A stretch of DNA of 44,088 nt, from contig CALHKP010000032.1 in assembly GCA_938034165.1 (NCBI GenBank), positions 1 through 44,088 on the forward strand. The letters run 5' to 3'. This stretch comes from an uncultured Clostridia bacterium (GTDB taxonomy: Bacteria > Bacillota > Clostridia > Peptostreptococcales > Anaerovoracaceae). A program made the position numbers and the translations under genes. Positions within the stretch are counted from its first letter, which is position 1, and each line of letters begins with the position of its first letter. The notes beneath the pieces were generated by a model. It was given only the letters and a program-made list of their open reading frames with translations. It ran no database searches and had not been told where the DNA came from. Positions 33,391-41,538 of this stretch are shown piece by piece.

Positions 33391-35163
33391 ATGAGCGGTG
33401 GCAAAATAGTTAAGGTATCAGGACCACTGGTAGTTGCTTCGGGCATGGAAGAAGCGAACATGTTTGACGTGGTTCGCGTCGGAGAACTGGGGCTTATCGG
33501 AGAAATTATAGAAATGAGAGGCGATATGGCCTCAATTCAGGTGTATGAGGATACTGCCGGAATAGGACCGGGAGCACCTGTAGAAAGTACGGGAGCGCAA
33601 CTTTCTGTAGAGCTTGGACCGGGACTCATAGAAACTATGTACGATGGGATTCAGCGTCCGCTGGAAGCTATGGTAGAAAAGGCAGGATCAAATATAACAA
33701 GAGGAATCAAAGTGCCTTCTTTGGACAGAGAAAAAAAGTGGCAGTTTGTTCCTGTTGCAAAGGTCGGAGATGAAGTGGAAGCCGGAGATGTCATAGGTAC
33801 AGTACAAGAAACTGTTGTAATTCAGCAGAAGATAATGGTGCCTTATGGTATAAGCGGTGTGATAGAAAGCATCGAATCAGGAAGATTTACTGTAGAGGAA
33901 ACAGTCTGCACAGTAAAGACCGCTGACGGAGAAACAAAGGAACTCACACTGATGCAGAAATGGCCTGTAAGAAGAGGAAGACCATATAAGGAAAAGCTTG
34001 TGCCGGAAATGCCTCTGATTACGGGGCAGAGAGTAATAGATACGATGTTTCCTATTGCAAAGGGTGGAGTTGCCGCAGTTCCGGGACCTTTCGGTTCAGG
34101 TAAGACTGTTGTGCAGCACCAGCTTGCAAAGTGGGCGGATGCCGACATCGTAGTATATATTGGATGCGGAGAACGTGGTAACGAAATGACAGACGTTCTG
34201 ATGGAATTCCCTGAATTGAAAGACCCTCATACAGGGGAATCTCTTATGAAGAGAACGGTTCTTATTGCAAATACATCAGACATGCCTGTAGCTGCCAGAG
34301 AAGCATCTATTTACACAGGTATAACAATTGCCGAATACTTCAGAGACATGGGATACTCCGTAGCTTTGATGGCTGACTCAACATCCAGATGGGCAGAGGC
34401 CCTCAGAGAAATGTCCGGCCGATTGGAAGAAATGCCGGGCGAAGAAGGTTATCCTGCATATCTGGCTTCGAGACTTGCACAGTTCTACGAACGTGCAGGC
34501 AGAGTTGTTGCTCTCGGCAAAGACGGCAGAATCGGTGCACTGTCAGCAATCGGTGCAGTATCTCCTCCGGGAGGCGATACATCGGAACCTGTATCACAGG
34601 CAACTCTCAGAATCGTAAAGGTATTCTGGTGTCTGAACTCAGCACTTGCATACGAAAGACACTTCCCTGCAATCGATTGGCTGCAGAGCTATTCATTGTA
34701 CGTGGACAGACTTGTTCCATGGTACGAAAAAAATGTAAGCAAAGAATTCCCACTTCTCAGAGCGGAAGCCTTGAAGCTTCTTCAGGAAGAATCGGAACTT
34801 AAGGAAATCGTACAGCTGGTAGGTGTTGATTCACTCTCATTCGAAGACAGAGTCAAACTGGAAGCCTGCAAATCAATTCGTGAGGACTACTTGCACCAGA
34901 ATGCGTTCCACGATATAGACACTTATTCTTCAATGAACAAGCAGTACAAGCTGCTGAAACTTATAATCTCCTACTACGAGCTTTCTAAGGATGCAGTTTC
35001 AAACGGGGCACCGTTTAACAAAATCGCGTCGCTTGATGTAAGAGAAAAAGTAGGCAGATTCAAATATATAGAAGAAGAAAAAATAGACGAATCCTTCGAA
35101 GCAATCATGGATGAACTTAAGAAGGAACTTAATGAATTAGTCAGCAGAGAGGATGATGAATAA
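33391..35163 (+). CDS. ntpA: V-type ATPase catalytic subunit A
   Basis: The 590-residue catalytic subunit hydrolyses ATP in the V1 head. Its P-loop GPFGSGKT is at residues 232-239 (Lys238), followed by IGCGERGNEMTDVL with the catalytic Glu, and by MADSTSRWAEALREMSGRLEEMPGEEGYPAYL, the family signature. The extra non-homologous region of A subunits (about residues 110-190) is present. GGAGGTG in the end of ntpG is the ribosome site. The stop and the ntpB start share one base (TAATG). Confidence 0.98.
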   Translation: MSGGKIVKVSGPLVVASGMEEANMFDVVRVGELGLIGEIIEMRGDMASIQVYEDTAGIGPGAPVESTGAQLSVELGPGLIETMYDGIQRPLEAMVEKAGSNITRGIKVPSLDREKKWQFVPVAKVGDEVEAGDVIGTVQETVVIQQKIMVPYGISGVIESIESGRFTVEETVCTVKTADGETKELTLMQKWPVRRGRPYKEKLVPEMPLITGQRVIDTMFPIAKGGVAAVPGPFGSGKTVVQHQLAKWADADIVVYIGCGERGNEMTDVLMEFPELKDPHTGESLMKRTVLIANTSDMPVAAREASIYTGITIAEYFRDMGYSVALMADSTSRWAEALREMSGRLEEMPGEEGYPAYLASRLAQFYERAGRVVALGKDGRIGALSAIGAVSPPGGDTSEPVSQATLRIVKVFWCLNSALAYERHFPAIDWLQSYSLYVDRLVPWYEKNVSKEFPLLRAEALKLLQEESELKEIVQLVGVDSLSFEDRVKLEACKSIREDYLHQNAFHDIDTYSSMNKQYKLLKLIISYYELSKDAVSNGAPFNKIASLDVREKVGRFKYIEEEKIDESFEAIMDELKKELNELVSREDDE

Positions 35164-36530
35164 TGATAAAGGAATATAAAACGATATCAGAAGTAGCCGG
35201 CCCTCTGATGCTGGTAAAAAATGTAGAAGGCGTAACATATGATGAGCTGGGTGAAATAACACTTCCCTCCGGAGAAAAGAGACTTTGCAAAGTCTTGGAA
35301 ATCAACGGAAGTGATGCACTGGTTCAGCTCTTTGACAGCGCCGCAGGAATTAACCTCAAGGAAAGTACAGTAAGCTTTACGGGCAAAGGAACTCAGCTGG
35401 GAGTTTCACCGGAAATCCTCGGTAGAGTCTTTGATGGTATGGGACGACCTGCAGACGGCGGTCCTGCAATCATACCTGACAAGAAGATGGATATCAACGG
35501 ACTTCCTATGAACCCGGCAGCTCGTGACTACCCTGCAGAATTTATCCAGACAGGTGTATCGGCAATAGACGGTTTGAATACGCTTGTAAGAGGACAGAAA
35601 CTCCCAATCTTCTCAGGATCGGGACTTCCTCATGCTGAGCTTGCTGCTCAGATTGCAAGACAGGCAAAAGTAATAGGCGGCGAAAGCAACTTTGCTGTAG
35701 TGTTTGCTGCAATCGGTATCACATACGAAGAAGCGGACTTCTTTGCTTCTGACTTCAGAAAAACCGGCGCAATTGACAGAACTGTAATGTTCATGAACCT
35801 GGCAAATGACCCTGCGGTAGAACGTATTGCAACGCCTAGAATGGCGCTTACGGCAGCTGAGTACCTGGCATTCGAAATGGGCATGCACGTGCTGGTAATT
35901 ATGACAGACATTACTAACTACGCAGAAGCGTGCCGTGAAGTTTCGGCAGCCAGAAAAGAAGTACCGGGCAGAAGAGGTTATCCGGGATACATGTACACTG
36001 ACCTTGCTACTATGTATGAACGCGCAGGCAGAAAGAAGGGCGTTGAAGGCTCAATTACAATGATTCCAATCCTCACAATGCCGGAAGATGACAAGACCCA
36101 CCCAATTCCTGACCTTACGGGATATATCACAGAAGGACAGATTATTCTTTCAAGAGAGCTTTACAGAAAAGGCATTAAACCGCCAATCGACGTATTGCCT
36201 TCTCTTTCAAGACTTAAGGACAAAGGTATCGGCGCCGGAAAAACAAGAGAGGACCACTCCGATACAATGAACCAGCTGTTTGCTGCATACGCAAAGGGTA
36301 AGGAAAGTCTAGAACTTATGACAATCCTGGGCGAAGCGGCTTTGACGGAAGTTGACCTTATGTATGCGAAGTTCAGTCAGGAATTTGAGACGAGATATGT
36401 ATCTCAGGGATATCAGAATGACAGAAGTATAACTGAAACGCTGGATCTGGGCTGGGAACTGCTCAAGCTGCTTCCAAAGAGTGAGCTGAAGAGAATCAAA
36501 GACGAATATATCGAGAAATATCTGAAGTAA
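35163..36530 (+). CDS. ntpB: V-type ATPase regulatory subunit B
   Basis: The 455-residue non-catalytic subunit alternates with A in the V1 hexamer. In place of a P-loop it has FSGSGLPHAELAAQIARQA near residue 145, as expected. It also shows TDITNYAEACREVSAARKEVPGRRGYPGYMYTDLATMYERAGR, the family hallmark, and PSLSRLKDKGIG near the C-terminal third. The start overlaps the ntpA stop by one base, giving equal output of A and B. Confidence 0.98.
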   Translation: MIKEYKTISEVAGPLMLVKNVEGVTYDELGEITLPSGEKRLCKVLEINGSDALVQLFDSAAGINLKESTVSFTGKGTQLGVSPEILGRVFDGMGRPADGGPAIIPDKKMDINGLPMNPAARDYPAEFIQTGVSAIDGLNTLVRGQKLPIFSGSGLPHAELAAQIARQAKVIGGESNFAVVFAAIGITYEEADFFASDFRKTGAIDRTVMFMNLANDPAVERIATPRMALTAAEYLAFEMGMHVLVIMTDITNYAEACREVSAARKEVPGRRGYPGYMYTDLATMYERAGRKKGVEGSITMIPILTMPEDDKTHPIPDLTGYITEGQIILSRELYRKGIKPPIDVLPSLSRLKDKGIGAGKTREDHSDTMNQLFAAYAKGKESLELMTILGEAALTEVDLMYAKFSQEFETRYVSQGYQNDRSITETLDLGWELLKLLPKSELKRIKDEYIEKYLK

Positions 36531-36545
36531 AGGCAGGCGAAGATT

Positions 36546-37268
36546 ATGGAGAGGATGAATGTAAATCCAACCAGAATGATGCTGACTTCTCTCAAGAAAA
36601 AGTTAAAGACAGCGACCAGAGGTCATAAGCTCATGAAGGACAAGCGAGATGAACTTATGAAGAATTTTCTGGAGATAGCGAGGGAAAACGGTAGGCTGCG
36701 TCAGGAGGTTGAGGCCGGTCTTCAGGATGTGTATAAGAATTTTATCATGGCCAGTGCCATTATGTCACAGGAGGTAATGGAAGAATCTCTTATGTATCCT
36801 AAACAGGGTGTTGAGCTTGATGTCAAAAAGCGCAATATTATGAGTGTTGATGTACCGGAATTTTCCTTCAGGACTACGACGGAAAATCTGACAGATATAG
36901 TTCCTTACGGCTTTGCACGTACTTCGGGAGAACTGGACAGTGCGGTGAAAGAGCTTTCGGAGCTTTTACCAAAGCTGCTTGAGCTGGCGGCAAAGGAGAA
37001 GGAAACATCGCTGATTGCAGCGGAGTTGGAAAAAACTAGGAGAAGAGTTAACGCGCTTGAGTATGTTATGATTCCGAGACTGGAAATGACTATAAGATAC
37101 ATTACCATGAAGCTGGACGAAAACGAGCGTGGAAATCAGACAAGACTCATGAAAGTAAAAGATATGATGCTTCAGGAAGCTATTCGAGAAAAGAAAGAAA
37201 AAGAAGAGCTTTGCATGGAAGAATATTGCAATGCCTGCGAAAGCGGAACCGGAGAAATGGGTTGCTAG
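36546..37268 (+). CDS. ntpD: V-type ATPase subunit D (central shaft)
   Basis: This 240-residue central shaft protein has two long helices at its ends. Typical segments are NVNPTRMMLTSLKKKLKTATRGHKLMKDKRDELM at the N-terminus and RRVNALEYVMIPRLEMTIRYI near residue 165. The start is either ATG 36546 or ATG 36555; the family usually begins at MxVNPTR, which favours 36555, whereas the spacing from upstream purines favours 36546. The C-terminus ends in an acidic, cysteine-bearing tail (CMEEYCNACES) that is longer than usual. It is the last gene of the operon; Enterococcus ntpH and ntpJ are not found. Confidence 0.95.
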   Translation: MERMNVNPTRMMLTSLKKKLKTATRGHKLMKDKRDELMKNFLEIARENGRLRQEVEAGLQDVYKNFIMASAIMSQEVMEESLMYPKQGVELDVKKRNIMSVDVPEFSFRTTTENLTDIVPYGFARTSGELDSAVKELSELLPKLLELAAKEKETSLIAAELEKTRRRVNALEYVMIPRLEMTIRYITMKLDENERGNQTRLMKVKDMMLQEAIREKKEKEELCMEEYCNACESGTGEMGC

Positions 37269-37396
37269 CAGGTATACAGACCTGAAGCATAAGCCACCGC
37301 GCAGGAATGGCTTGCAACAAAGTCACCGGCTGGGACTGTCTTGTGAAAGCGCCACCGGCGGCGGTCTCAAAATGTAAATTGTAAACTTTAATAGGG

Positions 37397-37424
37397 AGGC
37401 AGAGCCATTGCAGACTCTGCCTTC
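37397..37424 (+). terminator. Terminator-like hairpin after the V-ATPase operon
   Basis: AGGCAGAG (37397-37404) pairs with CTCTGCCT (37415-37422), with extra G-U/G-C closing pairs. The T tract is short (TTCTG), so it may be a weak terminator or a stabilising 3' hairpin. The rest of 37269-37499 holds no gene. Confidence 0.5.
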
Positions 37425-37499
37425 TGAAAATCTTGAAGCAGCCGGTTGCCCGGAGGGAGAGGTTCCAACCCGTGGAAAAATGAAATTTTTCGGCAGTAT

Positions 37500-37528
37500 T
37501 TGACAAAAAAGAAGAAAAATTTTATAAT
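37500..37528 (+). promoter_or_regulatory. Consensus promoter of ssrA
   Basis: A perfect TTGACA (37500-37505), 17-base spacer and perfect TATAAT (37523-37528) predict a start near 37535, about 14 bases before the mature 5' end of tmRNA. This is as expected for a precursor cut by RNase P. Confidence 0.85.
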
Positions 37529-37548
37529 ACATGTGTAACAGAATACTC

Positions 37549-37906
37549 GGGGATGTAAAGGTTTCGACGGGGGTGTAGAAGCCGGATAAGCGGGTCGTAG
37601 TCGCCAAGTCTACGTTAAAAGTGGCCGTTTTAAATATAAACGCTAAAAATAACAACAATTTCGCAATCGCTGCCTAAGTCGCAGCCCGCGTGTCAGCTTT
37701 AGTTTACCTGTAGGCTAAAGATCTGGCATCGACTATACAGGAAAACCTTGCGGGAAATCCCGGCACCGTCAAGGGAACAACGGGATAGTTACTGCAAAGC
37801 CTTCTGAGGGGCGTTGCAGCAGCGAAACTCAGTACATCAGATACACCCGTAGAAAGTCCTGTGGAAATGCTTTCGGACAGGAGTTCGATTCTCCTCATCT
37901 CCACCA
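37549..37906 (+). ncRNA. ssrA: tmRNA (transfer-messenger RNA)
   Basis: The 358-base RNA has the acceptor stem GGGGATG (37549-37555) pairing with CATCTCC (37896-37902), an encoded ACCA end (37903-37906), the AAAGGTTTCGAC segment after the 5' strand and a T arm with GTTCGATTC near 37883. The tag reading frame runs from the likely resume codon GCT (37642-37644) to TAA (37675-37677) and encodes AKNNNNFAIAA, which ends in the hydrophobic degron recognised by ClpXP in related bacteria. Downstream pseudoknot-type pairings fill the region to the T arm. It works with SmpB (27783-28244) to free stalled ribosomes. Confidence 0.97.
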
Positions 37907-37916
37907 GAAATTGAAG

Positions 37917-37944
37917 CTCTGGCCTTAGTTGGCTAGAGTTTTTT
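37917..37944 (+). terminator. Terminator of ssrA
   Basis: CTCTGGCC (37917-37924) pairs with GGCTAGAG (37931-37938) across a 6-base loop, with one G-U pair, followed by six T. Confidence 0.8.
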
Positions 37945-37965
37945 GTTTGGTAGGATTTGGGTTTG

Positions 37966-37974
37966 TGATATAAT
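37966..37974 (+). promoter_or_regulatory. Extended -10 promoter of the HipA-like gene
   Basis: TG-A-TATAAT at 37966-37974 is a consensus extended -10; the -35 region (about 37946-37951, TTTGGT) is weak and abuts the ssrA terminator. Confidence 0.55.
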
Positions 37975-38017
37975 AGGGTTAACTAAAGGGATAGTGATTT
38001 TTATAAGGAGAGAAGAA

Positions 38018-39154
38018 ATGATTTACGAATTGAGACATTTTAATACACCCTTGCTTCGTTTTACCGCAACAGAAGACAGCAGCACTCCTGAAATCGAAAT
38101 CATTTGGATTAATGAAGAAAATTGCAAATTATTGCCTTTGGATATGGCTTTGTCAGGTGAAGGCGTGTCAAAGTGGCTTAAACACAGAACAATTCCGAAG
38201 AACAGGGCATATGTAAATAATTTCCTGAGCAAGTGCGGGCTTCATATAAATCGCCCAATGAATATAATTAAAGTGTCCAAAGGACTTTCGCTGAATGACT
38301 GTTACTGGGTTGTAGAGGAAGGCTTTGATGGGACTTTTGAAAAATACAATTTGTATGATAACAGATTCAGCCGTATTCTTGCATTGATTTCCTTTACCGG
38401 CTATGGCAGCAGCATCAGAATATCACTGGCATCATGTCCGGAATTTACGACGAACGGAATGTTACCGAAATGCTGGAGAAGAATCAATGGAACTATCAAA
38501 CTGTACAAAGGCGGAACCACAGGCGGATATAATACCGGAAAAGAGCCCTATTCCGAATTTTATGCAGCACAGATTGCAGAGGAACTGGGATTCAATGCTG
38601 TGAAATATAGTCTCTCCAAATGGGAAGGGGAGTTGTGCTCCACATGTGATTTGTTTACAAGCAAAGAATATTCCTTTATGCCTGTTGGTAGAATGGTGAC
38701 TTCAGGCGGAATGGATGCGGTTAGAAGATATTATGAAGAACTTGGTGAAGAGTTTGTAAATGCGTTGAATGACATGCTGGTTCTGGATGCGATAATTTGT
38801 AATACTGACAGGCATTTCGGCAATTTTGGATTCATGATTGATAATGTGACAAATGAAATTGTAGCGCCGGCACCTTTGTTCGATCATGGCAACTCTTTGT
38901 TCAACTATGCAGGAAATGACGACTTGAAGTCTGAGAAAGCTCTTACCGCATATGCAGAAACACTTTTCCCGTGTGTATATAATGATTTTATCGGGACAGC
39001 TAAGGTGGTTCTGACACCAAAGCACAAGGAAGGGCTACGTCATCTGTTGAATTTTAAGTTCAAGAAGCATTCGCGCTATAACCTTCCGGATAAGCGGCTG
39101 AAGGTTGTTGAGAAGATAATCAAACAGCGTGCGCAACAGTTATTGGAAAAGTAA
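38018..39154 (+). CDS. HipA-like kinase, without a HipB partner
   Basis: The 378-residue protein has a HipA/CtkA-type kinase fold in its C-terminal two thirds: a nucleotide-contact strand GTIKLYKGG near residue 165, a helix with EFYAAQIAEELGF, the catalytic loop NTDRHFGNFGF near 273-283 and a metal-binding PLFDHGNSLF near 297-306. HipA proteins are Ser/Thr kinases that phosphorylate tRNA synthetases or other proteins and act as toxins beside the HipB antitoxin. Here no XRE-type HipB gene is adjacent. ATG 38018, with AAGGAG upstream, is preferred; the frame extends to 37943 through the promoter. It may be co-transcribed with the reductase 26 bases downstream. Confidence 0.82.
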   Translation: MIYELRHFNTPLLRFTATEDSSTPEIEIIWINEENCKLLPLDMALSGEGVSKWLKHRTIPKNRAYVNNFLSKCGLHINRPMNIIKVSKGLSLNDCYWVVEEGFDGTFEKYNLYDNRFSRILALISFTGYGSSIRISLASCPEFTTNGMLPKCWRRINGTIKLYKGGTTGGYNTGKEPYSEFYAAQIAEELGFNAVKYSLSKWEGELCSTCDLFTSKEYSFMPVGRMVTSGGMDAVRRYYEELGEEFVNALNDMLVLDAIICNTDRHFGNFGFMIDNVTNEIVAPAPLFDHGNSLFNYAGNDDLKSEKALTAYAETLFPCVYNDFIGTAKVVLTPKHKEGLRHLLNFKFKKHSRYNLPDKRLKVVEKIIKQRAQQLLEK

Positions 39155-39180
39155 ACCTAAGTTTTGTAGGAGGAATTAGT

Positions 39181-39705
39181 ATGAAAATCGTAATTATAAA
39201 CGGAAGTGCAAGAAAAGGAAACACTCAGGCAGCAATAGATGCATTTGTAAGAGGTGCGCAAGCAAAGAATGAAATCGAAATCATCGAGCCGGACAAGCTT
39301 CAGATTGCACCTTGCAAAGGATGTGGAACATGCCAGTGCCAGAGGGGCTGCATAGACCAAGATGACACAAATCCAACAATTGATAAAATTGCTGCTGCGG
39401 ATATGATTCTTTTCACAAGTCCGGTATACTGGTGGGGAATTTCTGCACAGCTGAAATTGGTAATTGACAAATGTTACTGCCGCGGTGCACTTTTGAAGGG
39501 CAAAAAAGCCGGTCTTATAGTTGTTGGAGGCTCACCGGTTGACAGCATTCAGTATGAACTGATTAACAAGCAGTTTGACTGCATAGCAGACTATCTGGCA
39601 TGGGACATGCTTTTCCAGAAATCCTATTATGCGAATGAAGCAGACGATCTTGCAAAAGATACGGATGCAATGAAAGAACTCGAAGAGTTGGGAAAAAACC
39701 TGTAA
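39181..39705 (+). CDS. NADPH-dependent FMN reductase / flavodoxin-fold protein
   Basis: The 174-residue flavodoxin-like protein starts MKIVIINGSARKGNT, the FMN phosphate-binding loop. It has a CKGCGTCQCQRGC cysteine cluster near residues 45-57 and the FTSPVYWWGISAQLK segment that contacts the flavin. Such iron-sulfur-flavin-like or NAD(P)H:FMN reductases pass electrons to quinones or other acceptors in the cytosol. AGGAGG lies at the right distance. It is close behind the HipA-like gene and is followed by a 253-base gap that holds the promoter and riboswitch of the next gene. Confidence 0.88.
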   Translation: MKIVIINGSARKGNTQAAIDAFVRGAQAKNEIEIIEPDKLQIAPCKGCGTCQCQRGCIDQDDTNPTIDKIAAADMILFTSPVYWWGISAQLKLVIDKCYCRGALLKGKKAGLIVVGGSPVDSIQYELINKQFDCIADYLAWDMLFQKSYYANEADDLAKDTDAMKELEELGKNL

Positions 39706-39833
39706 CGGAAATAGAATGTAAATGATTAGAAAAACTGACATGGAAGAGTTGACTTTGAAATAAGGCTACCGCAATCCCGCTGGCTTTAGACAATGGGCAG
39801 TTCACAAATGTTGGAATGTAGCTCATTTTGCAC

Positions 39834-39862
39834 TTGCATTAATTACTGTAAAAATGTATAAT
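39834..39862 (+). promoter_or_regulatory. Promoter driving the riboswitch transcript
   Basis: TTGCAT (39834-39839), 17-base spacer and TATAAT (39857-39862) predict initiation at about 39868. The RNA would thus begin with the 5' strand of riboswitch helix P1. Confidence 0.65.
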
Positions 39863-39866
39863 ACTT

Positions 39867-39928
39867 TGGGTATAAATTTGCAAAATGGGCAGATGTTTCT
39901 ACCAACCACCAAAACGGTTGACTACCTG
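39867..39928 (+). ncRNA. Purine riboswitch aptamer, guanine type (C74)
   Basis: All hallmarks of the purine aptamer are present. P1 is TGGGTA (39867-39872) with TACCTG (39923-39928). P2 is ATTTGC (39876-39881) with GCAGAT (39889-39894), loop L2 being AAAATGG. J2/3 is GTTTCTAC (39895-39902). P3 is CAACC (39903-39907) with GGTTG (39916-39920), L3 being ACCAAAAC. L2 ends in GG and L3 carries CC, as needed for the kissing-loop contact. J3/1 is ACTA with C at 39922, the base that pairs with the ligand, so guanine or hypoxanthine is predicted instead of adenine. CTACCT (39922-39927) is complementary to AGGTAG (39949-39954), which contains part of the ribosome site. Ligand binding should therefore free the start of the downstream gene. 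Confidence 0.85.
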
Positions 39929-39958
39929 TAATGATTAATCACTTTTGGAGGTAGAAAA

Positions 39959-41338
39959 ATGAAAAAATACGATGTATTAATTATTGGAGCCGGCCCAGGC
40001 GGTATATTTGCTGCTTACGAGCTGCTGGAGAAAAAACCGGACACAAAAATCGCAGTGTTTGAGATGGGCAATGAACTGAAAAAACGTAAATGCCCAATCG
40101 ATGGCAAAAAAATCAAGTCTTGTGTTCACTGCAAGAACTGTTCAATTATGAGCGGCTTTGGTGGCGCCGGCGCATTTTCTGATGGCAAATACAATATAAC
40201 CAACGAGTTCGGCGGAACACTGCACGAATACATCGGTAAGCATACATCCTTGGAGCTGATGAACTACGTTGACAAAATTAATCTGGCTTTCGGAGGCGAA
40301 GGAACCAAGCTTTATTCCACTGCAGGATCTGATATAAAAACAGGTTGCATGCGAAACGGGCTTTATCTGCTGGATGCGTCAGTTCGTCATCTGGGAACAG
40401 ATATTAACTATGTAGTGCTGGAGCATTTGTATGAACATCTGAAAGACCGTGTTGAATTCCATTTTAACACAATGGTGGAAAGAGTCGAAAAGACAGAAGA
40501 CGGATATACTGTTTACAGCAACGGAACTTCTTATGACGGAGAGCACTGCATCATTTCCGCAGGACGAAGCGGAAGCAAGTGGATGGAACAGGTTTGCCGC
40601 GACTTAGAGATTCAGACTAACTCAAACCGTGTAGACATCGGCGTTCGAGTAGAGCTACCGGCAGGAATCTTTGCTCATCTGACAGACGAACTCTATGAGA
40701 GCAAAATCGTGTACAGGACTTCCAAGTATGAGGACCTTGTGCGTACATTCTGCATGAACCCGAAAGGGGAAGTGGTAAGCGAAAACACCAATGGAATTGT
40801 TACAGTTAACGGACACAGCTACGAAGACCCGGCAAAGCAGACAGAAAACACGAACTTTGCGTTGCTGGTGGCAAAGCATTTTTCGGAGCCTTTTAAGGAT
40901 TCTAACGGATACGGCGAGAGCATTGCAAGACTCAGCAACATGCTGGGCGGCGGGGTTATAGTTCAGCGTTTCGGCGACCTAATCAGAGGCAGAAGAAGTA
41001 CCGAAAAGAGAATAAAGGAATCATTTACTGTACCGACCCTCAATGCGGCAGCAGGAGATTTGAGCCTGGTTCTGCCAAAGAGAATACTGGACGGAATCAT
41101 CGAAATGATTTACGCCCTGGACAAGGTCGCACCGGGAACTGCAAACGACGATACTTTGCTGTATGGTGTGGAAGTAAAATTCTACAATATGGAAGTGCAG
41201 CTCGACGACAACCTGATGACTTGCCACGAAGGGCTGTACATCATCGGTGACGGAAGCGGAATCACACACTCCCTGTCACATGCATCCGCAAGCGGCGTTT
41301 ATGTTGCAAGACAGATAGCAGAGAAGATGGAAAACTAA
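39959..41338 (+). CDS. FAD-dependent dehydrogenase (COG2509 type) under a purine riboswitch
   Basis: The 459-residue flavoprotein has an N-terminal dinucleotide-binding motif (IIGAGPGGIFAAYEL, residues 8-22). A cysteine-bearing segment KCPIDGKKIKSCVHCKNC (about 44-61) follows, then the flavin-contact stretch SGFGGAGAFSDGKYN, and near the C-terminus GLYIIGDGSGITHSLSHASASG, which closes the FAD site. It belongs to the uncharacterised FAD-dependent dehydrogenase group COG2509. The four cysteines could hold a metal or disulfide. No signal peptide is seen. Ribosome site GGAGG (39947-39951) can be masked by the riboswitch 3' strand. A link with purine catabolism or redox balance is suggested only by this control. 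Confidence 0.88.
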   Translation: MKKYDVLIIGAGPGGIFAAYELLEKKPDTKIAVFEMGNELKKRKCPIDGKKIKSCVHCKNCSIMSGFGGAGAFSDGKYNITNEFGGTLHEYIGKHTSLELMNYVDKINLAFGGEGTKLYSTAGSDIKTGCMRNGLYLLDASVRHLGTDINYVVLEHLYEHLKDRVEFHFNTMVERVEKTEDGYTVYSNGTSYDGEHCIISAGRSGSKWMEQVCRDLEIQTNSNRVDIGVRVELPAGIFAHLTDELYESKIVYRTSKYEDLVRTFCMNPKGEVVSENTNGIVTVNGHSYEDPAKQTENTNFALLVAKHFSEPFKDSNGYGESIARLSNMLGGGVIVQRFGDLIRGRRSTEKRIKESFTVPTLNAAAGDLSLVLPKRILDGIIEMIYALDKVAPGTANDDTLLYGVEVKFYNMEVQLDDNLMTCHEGLYIIGDGSGITHSLSHASASGVYVARQIAEKMEN

Positions 41339-41374
41339 AAAACACGGAAGAAAAACTTGATAGATAGGTAAAAC

Positions 41375-41405
41375 AAAGGAGCTGCAACGGTTACAGCTCC
41401 TTTTG
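41375..41405. terminator. Terminator between dehydrogenase and AbiEi gene
   Basis: AAAGGAGCTG (41375-41384) pairs with CAGCTCCTTT (41394-41403). T runs on both strands suggest bidirectional use by the convergent genes. Confidence 0.75.
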
Positions 41406-41505
41406 CAATGGGAAAAACGCATTTTTCCGCAGTTTCAGAGAGGATTTTGCAGATTTTTCTGAGGAAATAGGCAGTGGTTTTGTACATTTTTATTTTACCA
41501 TTTAC

Positions 41506-41538
41506 ACCTTCAATCATCTGTTCCAGAATTGTGTTCAT
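41506..41538 (-). pseudogene. Remnant of an AbiEii-type toxin gene
   Basis: The stub begins MNTILEQMIEG in a frame that overlaps the end of the AbiEi gene by 29 bases, the usual arrangement of the antitoxin-toxin pair. AbiEii nucleotidyltransferases commonly begin MNxxxEQML. After about 11 residues the similarity stops: the frame runs to 41335 through low-similarity sequence and the terminator hairpin, with no nucleotidyltransferase motif (GG...D.D). The toxin therefore appears deleted after its first codons. Confidence 0.55.

Noticed and set aside
37269..37499. Possible small RNA or gene between ntpD and ssrA
   Set aside because: It contains GC-rich hairpins but no frame with a start signal and no known RNA class; only a terminator-like hairpin is supported.
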